A stretch of 64,000 bases of DNA from Paucidesulfovibrio longus DSM 6739 (GTDB lineage: Bacteria; Desulfobacterota; Desulfovibrionia; Desulfovibrionales; Desulfovibrionaceae): NCBI RefSeq assembly GCF_000420485.1, contig NZ_ATVA01000011.1, positions 535,855 to 599,854 on the forward strand, in the 5' to 3' direction. The notes beneath the pieces are model-generated. The model saw only the letters and a program-made list of their open reading frames with translations, made no database searches and was not told the origin of the DNA. The stretch's first letter is position 1. Each line of letters opens with the position of its first letter. Made by a program: the position numbers and the translations under genes. Shown piece by piece: positions 8,068 through 15,963 of this stretch.

Positions 8068-8130
8068 CGGAAATCCGAAGCACCGTTCCGGATTTCCGAT
8101 TTGACCGCTGCTCCGGGAGGAGCGTATTCC
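8068..8130 (+). promoter_or_regulatory. Hairpin and putative hgcA promoter
   Basis: A 10-bp inverted repeat (CGGAAATCCG at 8068-8077, CGGATTTCCG at 8089-8098) is followed at once by TTGACC (8101-8106), an 18-bp gap and TATTCC (8125-8130). The hairpin may be a weak terminator for the methyltransferase gene and the hexamers the hgcA promoter. Transcripts would start about 30 bases before the hgcA ATG. Confidence 0.4.
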
Positions 8131-8167
8131 AGCCTTGAAAGGTCGGAATGCATCGGCGGGAGGTAGC

Positions 8168-9403
8168 ATGAATCCAGAATACGATGCGGCGAAGGAACGC
8201 TCGGACTCGGTCGAGCAAGGCTGCGGCTGCATGACCGATATCGCCGGGACGCCGCAGGGCCTTTGCGGCCGCGATGTTCCCGCTGCCGATAATTCAGGTC
8301 GAAGCGAAGCCTGTTGAGGGCCGAAGACGGAGTCCGGGTTCGGACTCCACTCGCTGCCCGGATACGCCGTGCTTCCGTTCGTGCGGGAATTCGTCGAGAC
8401 GCCTGCCGGTCCCGTGCCGCGCGTGCGCACCCGTCCCGACTGGCGCGACAGGTTCGGCACCCTGCGGGCGCGGCTCGGTTTTCGGAACGACTACAAGATC
8501 GTTCCGGGCCTGTATTGCGTGGGCCGTCCCGGTCCAGACTCCCCCGTGCTGGTGACGTGCAACTACAAGCTGACCTTTGACGCGCTGCGCCGCGAGCTGG
8601 GCGATACCGATGCCTGGCTGCTGGCCCTGGACACCCACGGCGTCAACGTCTGGTGCGCCGCGGCCAAGGGCGTTCTGTCCACGGAGGAGGTCGCGCGCCG
8701 GGTCCGGGCCGCGAACCTGGCCGCGATCGTGTCGCACCGCGTCCTGACCCTGCCGCAGTTGGCGGCTCCGGGCGTCTCGGCGCACAAGCTCAAGGGGCTG
8801 TGCGGATTCTCCGTCCGTTTCGGGCCGATCCGTGCGGGCGATCTGCGCGCGTATCTGGAGCGGGGCGAGGCGGACGAGGCCATGCGCCGGGTGGAGTTCC
8901 CTTTGGCGGAGCGTCTGGTGCTCGCCCCGGTGGAGCTGACGCAGCGTCTGCATTGGCTGGTCCTGTTGTGCCTGCTCTGCTTCGCGCTCTCCGGCCTGGG
9001 GCCGGAAGGCTATTCCTTGTCTCTTGCGTTGCGGCGGGGCCTGCTGGCCTGCGCGGCCACGCTGACGGGGCTGCTCGCGGGCGTGCTCCTGGTGCCCGCG
9101 CTGCTGCCGCTGCTGCCGGGCCGTGCTTTTTCAGCCAAGGGAGCCGTGGCCGGCGGAGCGGCTTTCCTGCCGCTGGCCCTGGCTGCCGCGGGCTTTGCCG
9201 ATGTCTGGGAACTGGCGGCCCTGGGCTGCTGGACAGTGGGATTGGGTTCCTACCTGGGCATGAACTTCACCGGTTCCACCCCGTTCACTTCGCCGACAGG
9301 CGTGGAAAAGGAAATGCGCCGGGCCATGCCGCTTCAGGCCGCATGCCTTTTGGCGTCCTTGATCCTTTGGGTGGGAGCGCCGTTCTGGGGGAATGCGCTG
9401 TGA
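8168..9403 (+). CDS. hgcA: Mercury-methylation corrinoid protein HgcA, probable selenoprotein (in-frame TGA at codon 50)
   Basis: HgcA carries a methyl-corrinoid that transfers methyl to Hg(II). From residue 51 on, the frame is a clear HgcA: VTCNYKLTFD, the cap-helix motif NVWCAAAK with the cobalt-ligating Cys at residue 163 (canonical NVWCAAGK), SHRVLTLPQLAAPGV, and a C-terminal membrane region (about 260-410) with four or five helices. The ATG at 8168 has a GGGAGGT site, and the 49 codons after it share the HgcA frame but end in TGT TGA GGG. Reading the TGA (8315-8317) as selenocysteine gives 411 residues with Cys49-Sec50-Gly51 plus C19, C21 and C33. A SECIS-like hairpin follows (8329-8348). 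The internal GTG at 8369 has no ribosome site. hgcB overlaps the stop. A nonsense mutation is the alternative. Confidence 0.85.
8315..8348 (+). promoter_or_regulatory. In-frame UGA with putative bacterial SECIS hairpin
   Basis: The TGA at 8315-8317 is followed 11 bases later by a perfect 8-bp stem (8329-8336 pairing with 8341-8348) closed by the loop GGTT (8337-8340). Known bSECIS elements have a short stem, an apical loop with a G among its first two bases, and a UGA-to-loop distance of about 16-37 nt. Here the distance is 19 nt and both leading loop bases are G. The hairpin lies within coding sequence, as bSECIS elements do. Confidence 0.7.
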
Positions 9404-9678
9404 AGACGTTTCGTTATCTTGAGGGCGTGGTCACCTTGGCCCTGGATCCGGAGCGCTGCATCGGCTGCGGCGCGTGCGGGACGGTCTGCCCGCACGGCGT
9501 GTTGCGGCTGGAAGGCGAGCCGCGCCGGGCGCACATCGCGGATCGGGACGGCTGCATCGAATGCGGGGCCTGCGCCGTGAATTGCCCCACCTCCGCAGTG
9601 AGCGTCACGCCGGGCGTGGGCTGCGCCGCCCTCATTCTCGCTTCCTGGCTGGGGCGGCGCGCCAAGGGCTGCTGCTAG
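9400..9678 (+). CDS. hgcB: Mercury-methylation ferredoxin HgcB
   Basis: A 92-residue 2[4Fe-4S] ferredoxin that reduces the HgcA corrinoid. Seen: first cluster motif C20-x2-C23-x2-C26-x3-C30 P, second C52-I-E-C55-G-A-C58-x3-C62 P with the ECGAC sequence typical of HgcB, a lone Cys75 in GVGCA, and a terminal vicinal pair C91-C92. The lone Cys and terminal CC are hallmarks separating HgcB from ordinary ferredoxins and are thought to handle Hg(II). The GTG start at 9400 overlaps the hgcA stop (GTGA), so translation is coupled. Its stop overlaps that of the convergent MFS gene. Confidence 0.93.
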   Translation: MKTFRYLEGVVTLALDPERCIGCGACGTVCPHGVLRLEGEPRRAHIADRDGCIECGACAVNCPTSAVSVTPGVGCAALILASWLGRRAKGCC

Positions 9679-11075
9679 CCTTTGCCGTCCTCTTCCTGCG
9701 GCACGGGACGGCGATCAAGCGACCCGCGCAGCGAGAGCAGCACGCCTATGCCGCTGAAAACGGCGAATCCCGTGAGCAGGACGTGCATCACCTTGAGATA
9801 TTGGCCGAAATTCTGTGCGCTTACCGCCTCATGCCCCATGAAATGCGCCAGGGCCAGGGACACGAGCACCATGCTCGTGGTCATGCCCGTGGTGCGCATT
9901 CCCGCGGTCATGGCCGAGGCCACGCCGAAGTTGCGGCTCTCCACGCTGCCCATGATCACCGTGGCGTTGGGCGAGGCGAAAAGCGCGATGCCCAGGCCCA
10001 AAATGGCGAGCATGGCGTAGAAGGCCGTATTGCTCGTTTCCGCGTCGAATCCGGCGGCCATGATCAGCGCGACGGTGACGACGGCCATGCCTGCGGTGGC
10101 GATGAGGTGGGGCGGGTGTTTGTCCGCCAGGCGGCCGCAGAGGGGCGAGAGCGCGGCCTGGACCAGCGGCTGGACCACGAGCACCGCCCCGGCTTCGTAG
10201 GGGCTGATGCCCCTGCCGCATTGCAGGTAGAGGCTCATCAGAAAGGTGACGCTGAACGAGGCCGCGTAGTTGATGTATTGCACGATGCAGCCCAGGGCGA
10301 AGGGGCGGTTGCGGCGCAGCAGGCGCATGTCCAGCAGGGGCGCGGGATGCCGCAGCTCCCAGAATACGAATGCCGCCAGGAAGACGATTCCCGCGGCCAG
10401 GGCGGCCTTGCCCGCCGCATGGGCGAATCCTGCGCTGCCCGCAACGATCAGTCCGATGCCCAGCGCGCTGAGCAGCGCGCCCACCCGGTCGAAAGGCTCG
10501 TCCACGACGTTGCGGCCCAGCCGCTTCAGGCGCAGCACGAAGAGGAGCGCCAGCAGGAGCAGGGGCAGGCTGGCGTAGAAGACCGAACGCCACCCCAGCG
10601 CCGAGGTCAGCATTCCTCCCAGGTACGGTCCTGCGGAAAGTCCCAGATAGACGCCCGCGGTGGCGATGCCCAGGGCGCGGCCCCGTTCCTCGCGCGGGTA
10701 GGCGTTCATGAGCATGGCCAGGCCCGTGGAGAGCGTCATGGCGCCGCCGATTCCCTGGACGAAGCGCAGAAGGATGAACACTGGCATGTTCGGAGCCAGG
10801 GCGAGCAGCAGGGTGGTGACGCAGAAGATGCAGAGTCCCTTGATGAACAGGGGGGCGTGACCGCGCAGGTCGGCGTAGCGGCCCATGGGCAGCAGAAACA
10901 TGGCCGTGGTGGCGATGAAGGTCGATTCCACAAGGCTCAGGGCCACTGCTCCGGATTGGAACTCCGCCCCGATGGCGGGCAGGGCCACGGCCACGCCCGA
11001 GAGCATGAAGGGCAGGGCGAACTGGGTCGAGGTGATGGCGTAGAGGATCAGATGCCTGCGTTCGCGGTCGGTCAT
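9675..11075 (-). CDS. MFS multidrug efflux transporter (DHA2-like)
   Basis: A 466-residue inner-membrane major facilitator exporter. Seen: start MTDRERRHLILYAI, GRYADLRGHAPLFIKG (the loop 2-3 signature), RFVQGIGGAM, and a motif-C-like GIATAGVYLGLSAGPYLGG, which marks drug antiporters. Length and pattern suit the 14-helix EmrB/QacA group. The ATG at 11075 overlaps the end of the MarR gene (ATGA), so they form an operon. A longer upstream frame exists but is the marR coding region read in another frame. Substrate unknown. Its end overlaps hgcB tail to tail. Confidence 0.85.
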   Translation of the reverse strand: MTDRERRHLILYAITSTQFALPFMLSGVAVALPAIGAEFQSGAVALSLVESTFIATTAMFLLPMGRYADLRGHAPLFIKGLCIFCVTTLLLALAPNMPVFILLRFVQGIGGAMTLSTGLAMLMNAYPREERGRALGIATAGVYLGLSAGPYLGGMLTSALGWRSVFYASLPLLLLALLFVLRLKRLGRNVVDEPFDRVGALLSALGIGLIVAGSAGFAHAAGKAALAAGIVFLAAFVFWELRHPAPLLDMRLLRRNRPFALGCIVQYINYAASFSVTFLMSLYLQCGRGISPYEAGAVLVVQPLVQAALSPLCGRLADKHPPHLIATAGMAVVTVALIMAAGFDAETSNTAFYAMLAILGLGIALFASPNATVIMGSVESRNFGVASAMTAGMRTTGMTTSMVLVSLALAHFMGHEAVSAQNFGQYLKVMHVLLTGFAVFSGIGVLLSLRGSLDRRPVPQEEDGKG

Positions 11076-11530
11076 AGGGCCTCCTCCTCCAGCGCCAGCT
11101 CCACATTGCGGATGATCCGTTCGAGCAGCAGCAGGGCCGCGTCGCGCTCCTGCGCGGAAAACCCGGCGAGCAGCATCTCGTTGTGCCGGTTCAAAGCGTC
11201 CAGCAGGCGCGGAAGCAGGGCCTCGCCGGCCGCCGTGGGATGCACGCACTTGTCCCGGCGGCAATCCGGGTTCTCTTCCCGGCGGATCAGCCCCTTGTCT
11301 TCCAGAATGTGCAGCGCGCGGGCAATGGCCGCCGCATCGACGTGCAATTCCCGCGCGAGATCCTTCTGGCTTCTGCCGGGATCATGCAGAACTTCCATGA
11401 TCACCGGAAGCTGACCGCGCGTAACGCCTGTGGGCTGGAAGAGGCGGTCGCCGAGCTTGGCGTTGGCCCGGAACAATCTTCCGATCCGGTATCCTGCTGA
11501 TTGGGAACGATGTTTTGTGAGAAACTGCAT
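11072..11530 (-). CDS. MarR-family transcriptional regulator
   Basis: A 152-residue winged-helix regulator. Helix-turn-helix and wing are around residues 53-98: DLARELHVDAAAIARALHILEDKGLIRREENPDCRRDK, the usual MarR DxR-type wing. The C-terminal helices carry the dimer interface. It overlaps and probably represses the efflux gene downstream. A palindrome at 11551-11572, just upstream of its ATG, is the likely operator. Confidence 0.88.
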   Translation of the reverse strand: MQFLTKHRSQSAGYRIGRLFRANAKLGDRLFQPTGVTRGQLPVIMEVLHDPGRSQKDLARELHVDAAAIARALHILEDKGLIRREENPDCRRDKCVHPTAAGEALLPRLLDALNRHNEMLLAGFSAQERDAALLLLERIIRNVELALEEEAL

Positions 11531-11550
11531 GAAGCCCTCGTTTGGTGACT

Positions 11551-11572
11551 CGTCAATTGTTGACGCGTCAAC
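11551..11572 (-). promoter_or_regulatory. Putative MarR operator
   Basis: A perfect 14-bp palindrome GTTGACGCGTCAAC (11559-11572) overlaps a second inverted repeat CGTCAA-ttg-TTGACG (11551-11565). It sits about 20-40 bp upstream of the marR-like ATG, as expected for autoregulation. Confidence 0.6.
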
Positions 11573-11612
11573 TAACGCCGCGCAAGAAAAAGTTCAAGAG
11601 GCGGATGCCTCC

Positions 11613-12470
11613 TCAGGGTTGGTTGCGTTTGGGCGCGTAGAAGGAGTTGTAGATCAGCGTCAGGAGCAGGGCGTAGATCGCGGCGCAGACTCCGAGCACG
11701 GCATTGTAGTAGACGGGGGCCGTCAGCGCCAGCCGGATGAAGAGCGTGGCCAGGGCGAATCCGGAGTTGCGGAAAACGGCCCGGAAGTGGGGCAGGAAGC
11801 GCTGGGCGATGAGCACGAGCAGGATGTCGGAAAAGACGAGCACCGTATAGAAGGCCGGGAAGAACTCTGGGGTGGGCAGGCCCTGGAAGTACAGCACGAT
11901 GTGGTGGAGGGCGAGTCCGACGAAGATGACGAGCAGGCCCAGGGCCACGAGTTTTTTGGAAGAGACGAAGTGGAAGATGGCTTCGCCCTTTTTGAACTCC
12001 TCGTCCGGGCGCTGGAGCGTACGGTAGATGCCGAGCAGGGTGAAGATCGCCAGTGCGCCCGCGCCGTCCGCGGCGATGCGCAGCACGAGATCCTCGTTGC
12101 CCACCACCTGGATGGGTTCGGGAAAGGAGGCCAGGAGCTTGAAGGCTCCCCGGAGCAGGATCAGGGCCAGGATTTCAAACTGTTTGCCCACGGCCTTGGA
12201 GATGGAGCAGGGCAGGGTGAAGATCAGGCTGATGACCTCGATGACCAGCACGAGTCCGAAGGCGATGTGCACCGCCTCGAAGTGGCTGGTGTAGGGAAAC
12301 CAGCCCAGCCAGGTCGGGGCCAAGCCCATTCGGTTGAGTTCGATCAACAGCAGGCAGGACACGAAAACGGCCACGAGTCCGGCGGCGACGCGCTTCTGCG
12401 TGCGCTCCCTGTCCCAGAAGTGGTGCAGGGGGTCGAAGAGAAAAGTGGTCAGCGTGAAGATCCGATCCAT
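11613..12470 (-). CDS. Polytopic membrane protein of unknown function
   Basis: A 285-residue hydrophobic protein with about seven predicted membrane segments, for example VAAGLVAVFVSCLLLIEL, AVHIAFGLVLVIEVISLIF, LVALGLLVIFVGLALHHIVLYF and AFYTVLVFSDILLVLIA. Charged loops include a QRPDEEFKKGE stretch. I do not recognise the family. It is 57 bp downstream of the SNF2-type gene on the same strand and may be co-transcribed with it. Confidence 0.65.
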   Translation of the reverse strand: MDRIFTLTTFLFDPLHHFWDRERTQKRVAAGLVAVFVSCLLLIELNRMGLAPTWLGWFPYTSHFEAVHIAFGLVLVIEVISLIFTLPCSISKAVGKQFEILALILLRGAFKLLASFPEPIQVVGNEDLVLRIAADGAGALAIFTLLGIYRTLQRPDEEFKKGEAIFHFVSSKKLVALGLLVIFVGLALHHIVLYFQGLPTPEFFPAFYTVLVFSDILLVLIAQRFLPHFRAVFRNSGFALATLFIRLALTAPVYYNAVLGVCAAIYALLLTLIYNSFYAPKRNQP

Positions 12471-12527
12471 GATGTATTCCTCGTGCCCGGTTCGTCGTTC
12501 TTTGCCGCGCAGGGCCGGAGGCGGGCG

Positions 12528-15500
12528 TCAGATTTCGAAGAGCATTTCCAAGTCGTCCCGTGTCAGGGACTTGAGCGCGGACTGGCCGGGAATGATGGCC
12601 TCGGCCACATCCTTCTTCTGCTCCTGGAGCTTGAGGATCTTTTCTTCCACGGTGTTCTGGCAGATCATCTTGTAGGCGAAGACCTGCCGCTTCTGTCCGA
12701 TGCGGTGCGTGCGGTCCGTGGCCTGGTTTTCCACGGCGGGGTTCCACCACGGGTCGTAATGGATCACGTAGTCCGCGGAGGTCAGGTTCAGACCCGTGCC
12801 GCCCGCCTTGAGCGAGATCAGGAAGATCGGGATGTTCGGATCGTCGTTGAAGCGGTCCACCTGCTCGAAGCGGTCTTTGCTCGCGCCGTCGAGGTAGGTG
12901 AACGGAATCTCCTGGATTTGGAGCCAGGAGCGGATCACGTGGAGCATCTTCACGAACTGGGAGAAGACGAGCACCTTGTGTCCGCCGGCGATGATGTCCG
13001 TGACGAGATCCTTGAAGGCGTCGAACTTGCCGGAAGGCAGGTTCGTGGAGACGCCGGGCATGTCCAGCCGGAGCAGGCGCGGGTGGCAGCAGATCTGGCG
13101 CAGCTTGAGCAGGGCGTCCAGGATGGACATCTGGCTTTTGGCCATGCCCTTCTCGTCCACGTCGCGCAGCACCTGGTCCTTGAGCTTGCGCGCCAGGGCG
13201 TTGTAGAGTTCGCGCTGCTCGTCCACGAGTTCGCAGTAATGCGTGGTCTCGATCTTGGGCGGCAGATCCTTGGCCACCTCGCTCTTGGTCCGGCGCAGGA
13301 TGAAGGGCTTGACCCGCGTGCGCAGGTAGTCGAGCGTCTCCTCGTCGCCGTCCTTGATGGGCTTGACGATGCCGCGCTGGAAGGAATGCTGCGAGCCGAG
13401 GAAGCCGGGCATGAGGAATTCGAACAGGCTCCAGAGCTCGAAGAGGTTGTTTTCGATGGGCGTTCCCGAAAGGCAAAGCTTCATGTCCGAATCCAGCTTG
13501 CGCACGCTGCGCGCGGTGATGGTGTTCGGGTTCTTGATGTTCTGGGCCTCGTCGAGAATCACGCAGGAATAGCGGTACTTGAGCAGCTCGTCCAGGTCGC
13601 GCCGGAGCAGCGCGTAGGTCGTGATGATCAGGTGCGCGTCCTTGATCTGGCCGAAGAGGTCGTCGCGCTTGGCGCCGTAGATGGTCAGCCGCGTCAGTTC
13701 CGGCACGAATTTCTGCGCTTCGCGTTCCCAGTTGGGCAGCACGGACGTGGGCACGATGATCAGGTTCGGGCCGTTGGCGCCCGTGTTGACCAGATGCTGG
13801 ATGAACGAAAGGGTCTGGATGGTTTTTCCGAGGCCCATCTCGTCCGCGAGGATGCCGCCGAAGCCGTATTCGCGCAGGAAGTTCAGGTAGGAAAGGCCCT
13901 GCACCTGATACGGGCGCAGGGTGGCCGTCAGGCCGCGCGGCTGGTCGATGGCGCGGATTTCTTGAAAGTTGTTGATCTTTTCACGCAGCTTGACGAAGTG
14001 CTCGTCGGTCTGCACGCGTGGCAGGTCTTCCAGCAGCTTTTCGAGCACCGGGGCTTCGAACTGCTGAAAGGTCGTCTGGATGGGCTTGTCCGGGTCGAAG
14101 CCGAGCACCTTGAGGCGGTGGCCCAGCTTCTTGAGCCAGGATTCGGGCAGACTGGTGTAGGAACCGTCCTTGAGCTGCACGTAGCGCTTGCCCTCGGTCC
14201 AGGCCTTCCAGATCACGTCGATGGGTACCTTCTGGTCGCCGTATTCCACGGTCAGGTCCAGGTTGAACCACTTGTTCTCTTCGTCCGTCTCGATTTCGGC
14301 GGTGATTTCGGGCTTGGAGAGCCGGACCTTGTAGCGTGTCAGGTTCTTCTCGCCGAAGACGCGATAGGCCTGGACGAGCACGGGGTAGTGGTCGAGCAGG
14401 AACTTGATGGCCTCTTCCTGCTCCATGAACCAGGTGTGGTTGTTGCGCGCCTGGAAGCCCATGTCCGTAAGCTCGGCGATGAGCTGGGCCTCTTCGTTCT
14501 GTGCGCGGCGGATGAGGTAGGACTTGCCGTCCATGTGGTAGGAGCCGGTTTGCAGGTCCGGGTTCGGACCGGGCAGGGCCACCTCGCCGTCGTTGGTGTC
14601 GTAGATGTTCGTGACCTTGAGGGTCAGCAGGCTGCCTTCCTCGTCGAGGAAGAGCTTGGGGTTGTATTCGGCATCGGCGAAGATCGGCCCCATGCGTTCC
14701 AGGAAGTCTTCGTGCCCGTAGAGGTCGGAAACGGGGATGCGCGTCCAGACTCTGTCCAGGAATTCGGAAATGTCCGCGTGGGGAATGACCGGATCCTGCT
14801 CGACCATCTCCTGGACGAGTTCCGGGTCCAGTCCGGTCTGCACGGGATAGAAGGCATTCTTGCGGAAGAGCCAGAGCGGCATGCGTCCGTAGAAGAAGAC
14901 CTCTTCCTCGTCCATGATCGAGAAGGGAACCTTGCCTTCGCGGGCCAGGAGGATGTCGAAGGAGAGCCCCGATTCCGACAGCTGCGGCGAGAGCTTCAGC
15001 TGCATGGTCTTGTTCTCGATGCGCACGGGCTGGTCCGTCTCGCGCAGATAGAGATAGTATTCGTTCTTGATGGCCCTGAAGAACCAGGAATGCAGTCCGG
15101 CGGGCAGTTCGACCCGGTGGCCCATGTAGTCGAGGTAATGGCCGATCAGCTCCGCCACCACGGGCAGGGAGGGCGACATTTCGCTCCAGTCCGGATTGTC
15201 CACGATCTGCTGGAGGTCGATGGGATTCTGGACCTGGGAGATGCCGGACTTGTTCTGGCGGGCGCGGAAAAAGGCCACCTGGAGGCGGCCCGGCTCCGGA
15301 TAGAGCCGAAAAATGAGGTAATGCTTGCCCGCTTCGGGTTCCAGCTCCGTGGCGAAGAAGGAGCGGAAGCTCTGATGCCAGTCCGCCTTGGGCCGGGGAA
15401 TGTCCTCCTCGGCTTCGGAATCGAAGGAGCGGATCAGCTTGAGGGCCACGGCGCCGATGTGGCGGCAATAGCCCGCGAAGGAGTCCGGGCAGTTGCAGAA

Positions 15501-15734
15501 GGCGTTGGCCGTACGGTCGTGCAGATTGATTCCGAGCTGCGGGCCGTAGTTCTGCAAGTCCTCGCCCTGGACCTGTCCCTCGCACTCCCAGTATTGGTCG
15601 CGACGATGCAGGTCGAGTTTGTTCACCCCACCCGTATCCACGATTTCCTGGGAACCTTCCAGGATGTATTCGGGGATGGTGTTGCGAACGAAACTCTGAA
15701 GGATTTCCTTGACTACTGCTTCGTCACCGGACAT
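12528..15734 (-). CDS. SWIM zinc-finger SNF2-family ATPase
   Basis: A 1068-residue DNA-dependent ATPase of the bacterial SNF2/RapA-like group. A SWIM zinc finger is at the N-terminus (C80-x-C82-x7-C90-x-H92). A long middle region has no clear domain. The helicase core has Walker A DEMGLGKT at 631-638, Walker B DEAQ at 728-731, SGTPIENN, and a C-terminal helicase domain with DRTHRIGQKRQVF. The ATG at 15734 is preferred because the upstream in-frame extension has no family resemblance. Such proteins move along duplex DNA to remodel protein-DNA complexes; the target here is unknown. Not part of an evident restriction or defence locus. Confidence 0.88.
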   Translation of the reverse strand: MSGDEAVVKEILQSFVRNTIPEYILEGSQEIVDTGGVNKLDLHRRDQYWECEGQVQGEDLQNYGPQLGINLHDRTANAFCNCPDSFAGYCRHIGAVALKLIRSFDSEAEEDIPRPKADWHQSFRSFFATELEPEAGKHYLIFRLYPEPGRLQVAFFRARQNKSGISQVQNPIDLQQIVDNPDWSEMSPSLPVVAELIGHYLDYMGHRVELPAGLHSWFFRAIKNEYYLYLRETDQPVRIENKTMQLKLSPQLSESGLSFDILLAREGKVPFSIMDEEEVFFYGRMPLWLFRKNAFYPVQTGLDPELVQEMVEQDPVIPHADISEFLDRVWTRIPVSDLYGHEDFLERMGPIFADAEYNPKLFLDEEGSLLTLKVTNIYDTNDGEVALPGPNPDLQTGSYHMDGKSYLIRRAQNEEAQLIAELTDMGFQARNNHTWFMEQEEAIKFLLDHYPVLVQAYRVFGEKNLTRYKVRLSKPEITAEIETDEENKWFNLDLTVEYGDQKVPIDVIWKAWTEGKRYVQLKDGSYTSLPESWLKKLGHRLKVLGFDPDKPIQTTFQQFEAPVLEKLLEDLPRVQTDEHFVKLREKINNFQEIRAIDQPRGLTATLRPYQVQGLSYLNFLREYGFGGILADEMGLGKTIQTLSFIQHLVNTGANGPNLIIVPTSVLPNWEREAQKFVPELTRLTIYGAKRDDLFGQIKDAHLIITTYALLRRDLDELLKYRYSCVILDEAQNIKNPNTITARSVRKLDSDMKLCLSGTPIENNLFELWSLFEFLMPGFLGSQHSFQRGIVKPIKDGDEETLDYLRTRVKPFILRRTKSEVAKDLPPKIETTHYCELVDEQRELYNALARKLKDQVLRDVDEKGMAKSQMSILDALLKLRQICCHPRLLRLDMPGVSTNLPSGKFDAFKDLVTDIIAGGHKVLVFSQFVKMLHVIRSWLQIQEIPFTYLDGASKDRFEQVDRFNDDPNIPIFLISLKAGGTGLNLTSADYVIHYDPWWNPAVENQATDRTHRIGQKRQVFAYKMICQNTVEEKILKLQEQKKDVAEAIIPGQSALKSLTRDDLEMLFEI

Positions 15735-15901
15735 GAGAAGCGCATACTCCCTGGCTGCATTGCCTGTTCCATTCGGATTGGTTTCATTTGTCGCCTCGGC
15801 TCTTTTCCCGAAGGGGAAAAGGCAGTCGTCACCAATAGCTGATTCTTCCAGGCCGGGCAAGCTCGGCTGTGGCTTTTTCAAACCATTTGGTCCATAATGG
15901 A

Positions 15902-15956
15902 GGGCCGGTTCCGGCCGCATCCAGAATTATATGATGTATTACCCAGGGCTTTGCAA
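15902..15956. promoter_or_regulatory. Divergent control region with palindrome and TATAAT
   Basis: The gap between the SNF2-type gene (minus) and the peptide-binding gene (plus) holds the palindrome GGCCGGTTCCGGCC (15902-15915). On the minus strand it also has a perfect TATAAT (15926-15931 on the plus as attata) preceded by TTGCAA (15951-15956), a 19-bp spacing. The minus-strand promoter is plausible; the plus-strand one is not clear. Confidence 0.35.
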
Positions 15957-15963
15957 GGAAAAG

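Noticed and set aside
8369..9403. HgcA starting at the internal GTG at 8369
   Set aside because: No ribosome site upstream, and the codons between the TGA and this GTG (GPKTESGFGLHSLPGYA) join smoothly to the HgcA fold; the ATG at 8168 in the same frame has a strong site.
9675..11264. A longer MFS protein starting at 11264
   Set aside because: The extra N-terminal part is the marR coding region read in another frame; the ATG at 11075 gives a normal transporter start.
11430..15842. A plus-strand open frame of about 1470 codons opposite the SNF2-type gene
   Set aside because: It is a GC-rich antisense frame; the minus strand has SWIM and SNF2 motifs and the MarR and membrane protein genes in normal frames.
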